Shown here one piece after another: positions 14,949 through 16,045 of a stretch of 16,045 bases of DNA. Within the stretch, counting starts at the first letter, position 1, and the number at the start of each line of letters is the position of its first letter. The stretch lies in the NCBI GenBank assembly GCA_010027295.1, contig RGVM01000012.1:1-16045 (forward strand), written 5' to 3'. Source of the DNA: Chitinophagia bacterium (GTDB lineage Bacteria; Bacteroidota; Bacteroidia; Chitinophagales; Chitinophagaceae). Position numbers and translations under genes: made by a program. The notes beneath the pieces were generated by a model. That model had not been told where the DNA came from, made no database searches, and saw only the letters and a list, made by a program, of their open reading frames with translations.

Positions 14949-16045
14949 TCATGGATGCATCTTTCGAGGGAAAGGAGATTTGTTTTCAAGGACGAGGGCC
15001 GGGGTTGTCCCGTTCTTCCTGCCCGGATCACCACTCATGAGGAAACGCCCGAGGATGATGTCATCATCCCCATCCCCCTCCATGTCGTCGGCTTCCATCA
15101 GCAGCCATTCGCCGGCCGGGACGCCCAGGTTGGAGATCCGGAAGCCGTCCTGCCCGTCGTTCTCGAAGTAGAGGAAGGATTCGGAATCCTTTCGGTTCGA
15201 GAAGAAGGCGATGAGTGCAAGGTCCATATCCCCATCCCGGTCGAAATCACGGGCGAGCACCTTGGTGGCGCCGGTCACGGGATGGAAGTAGGACTGGCTG
15301 AACCGAAACTTCCCGTCATTGAGGAAGATCCGGACGCCGTGGTAGGGTTTCGGGATGATGGAATAGTCGGCATTGTCACCATTGGCCAGCACTATGTCGC
15401 CATCCCCATCTCCATCCATGTCAGCCCATTCCAACCAGCTGCTGCCGTGAATCGGGGGGAAGGATAGGAGGTTTTCAAGGGCATAGTTGCCGCCCCCTTG
15501 GTTCCTGAAAAGCACGACCTCCTCCATAGCCTGGGCGAAAAGAACCAGCAGGTCGGTATCCCCGTCTTTGTCAGCGTCCATTGGAACGATATTCCTGGCA
15601 CCTGGTTTCTCAGAGAGGGTATGGGAGGTACCCGTCCGATCCTCGAACCATCGGAGTGCACCCGTCTCGAATCCGAATTCGGCTACGAGCCAGTCCTTGC
15701 GCCCATCCCCGTCCATATCGATGTGGAGTGACTGGACGGGTCTGTGCAGGGAATCCAGGATGCGTTCGTATCGTTTGCCGTCGTCTGCTGTCCGGAAAAG
15801 CCTACCCTTTCGATCTTCGTTCGGCAGCATGTTGCCGATCGAAAGGAGGTAGGCGGGCTGGGTGGTTTGCGCATCCACGATCGGTCCCGGTGTGCGGACG
15901 GATGCGAGCGGCTTGAGGTCCGTGTCGAACCTGTCCCATTCGCCGTTGCGGTCGAAGGTCCATATTTCCCGTCTGTCGGGTACGAACCGAACCATGGACA
16001 GCTGGCCTTGTCCTCGGGTGTTGAGGGGTCGCAGCATGAAGGGGT
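14949..16045 (-). CDS. FG-GAP/VCBS repeat protein, C-terminal part (5' partial)
   Basis: The frame is open to the window edge (Pro-Phe codons precede the ATG at 16037), so the 362 residues seen from that ATG are probably the C-terminal part of a larger protein. Five calcium-type loops are visible: DMDGDGRKD, DADKDGDTD, DMDGDGDGD, DFDRDGDMD and DMEGDGDDD. The first 90 residues (MLRPLNTRGQGQ, VPDRREIWTFDRNGEWDRFD) look like a further beta-propeller without these loops. No catalytic or heme motif is visible in this part. Its repeat region resembles the large FG-GAP lipoprotein in the window, but there is no UnbV domain here. It lies tail to tail with the YvaD-like gene, 30 bp apart, with no hairpin in the gap. 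The function is unknown, and a binding or scaffold role is inferred. Confidence 0.85.
   Translation of the reverse strand, partial: PFMLRPLNTRGQGQLSMVRFVPDRREIWTFDRNGEWDRFDTDLKPLASVRTPGPIVDAQTTQPAYLLSIGNMLPNEDRKGRLFRTADDGKRYERILDSLHRPVQSLHIDMDGDGRKDWLVAEFGFETGALRWFEDRTGTSHTLSEKPGARNIVPMDADKDGDTDLLVLFAQAMEEVVLFRNQGGGNYALENLLSFPPIHGSSWLEWADMDGDGDGDIVLANGDNADYSIIPKPYHGVRIFLNDGKFRFSQSYFHPVTGATKVLARDFDRDGDMDLALIAFFSNRKDSESFLYFENDGQDGFRISNLGVPAGEWLLMEADDMEGDGDDDIILGRFLMSGDPGRKNGTTPALVLENKSPFPRKMHP

Overview
The window is a 16 kb piece of a GC-rich Bacteroidota genome, probably an environmental Chitinophagaceae-like lineage. The support is an adjacent SusC/SusD pair, Bacteroidota-type lipoprotein and FG-GAP/UnbV proteins, a PQQ sugar dehydrogenase joined to PKD and cytochrome c domains, and TAnnTTTG-like promoter elements in place of clear Shine-Dalgarno sites. 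I see no tRNA, rRNA, CRISPR array, transposase or phage gene.

Left part (1-4147): the window opens inside a large exported PQQ-type sugar dehydrogenase with PKD, cytochrome c and C-terminal carbohydrate-binding-like regions (+). Converging on it are a small TMEM220-like membrane protein (-) and a two-gene minus-strand unit, a thioredoxin-fold protein followed 4 bp later by a Tat-exported sugar isomerase/epimerase-like TIM barrel. Together these suggest oxidative or isomerising sugar chemistry outside the cytoplasm.

Middle (4148-9410): an AT-rich divergent intergenic region carries an imperfect inverted repeat and promoter-like elements. It precedes a SusC TonB-dependent transporter (1071 aa) and its SusD lipoprotein partner. 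The susD reading frame is broken by an apparent one-base loss in a CCCC run near 8682-8685, and both flanking parts still encode good SusD sequence. A strong hairpin terminator closes the unit.

Right part (9464-14456): a second + strand operon encodes a 1198-aa lipoprotein with seven calcium-loop FG-GAP repeats, a UnbV/ASPIC domain and seven more FG-GAP repeats. One base later comes a vanadium haloperoxidase/PAP2-family enzyme with all three active-site motifs, then a second clear terminator. The pairing next to SusCD is the best candidate for an uncharacterised envelope system: SusCD would import something that the FG-GAP protein binds and the haloperoxidase/phosphatase modifies.

End (14520-16045): a small AT-richer membrane gene resembling YvaD/DUF5360 faces the C-terminal part of a second FG-GAP protein (-), which runs off the window.
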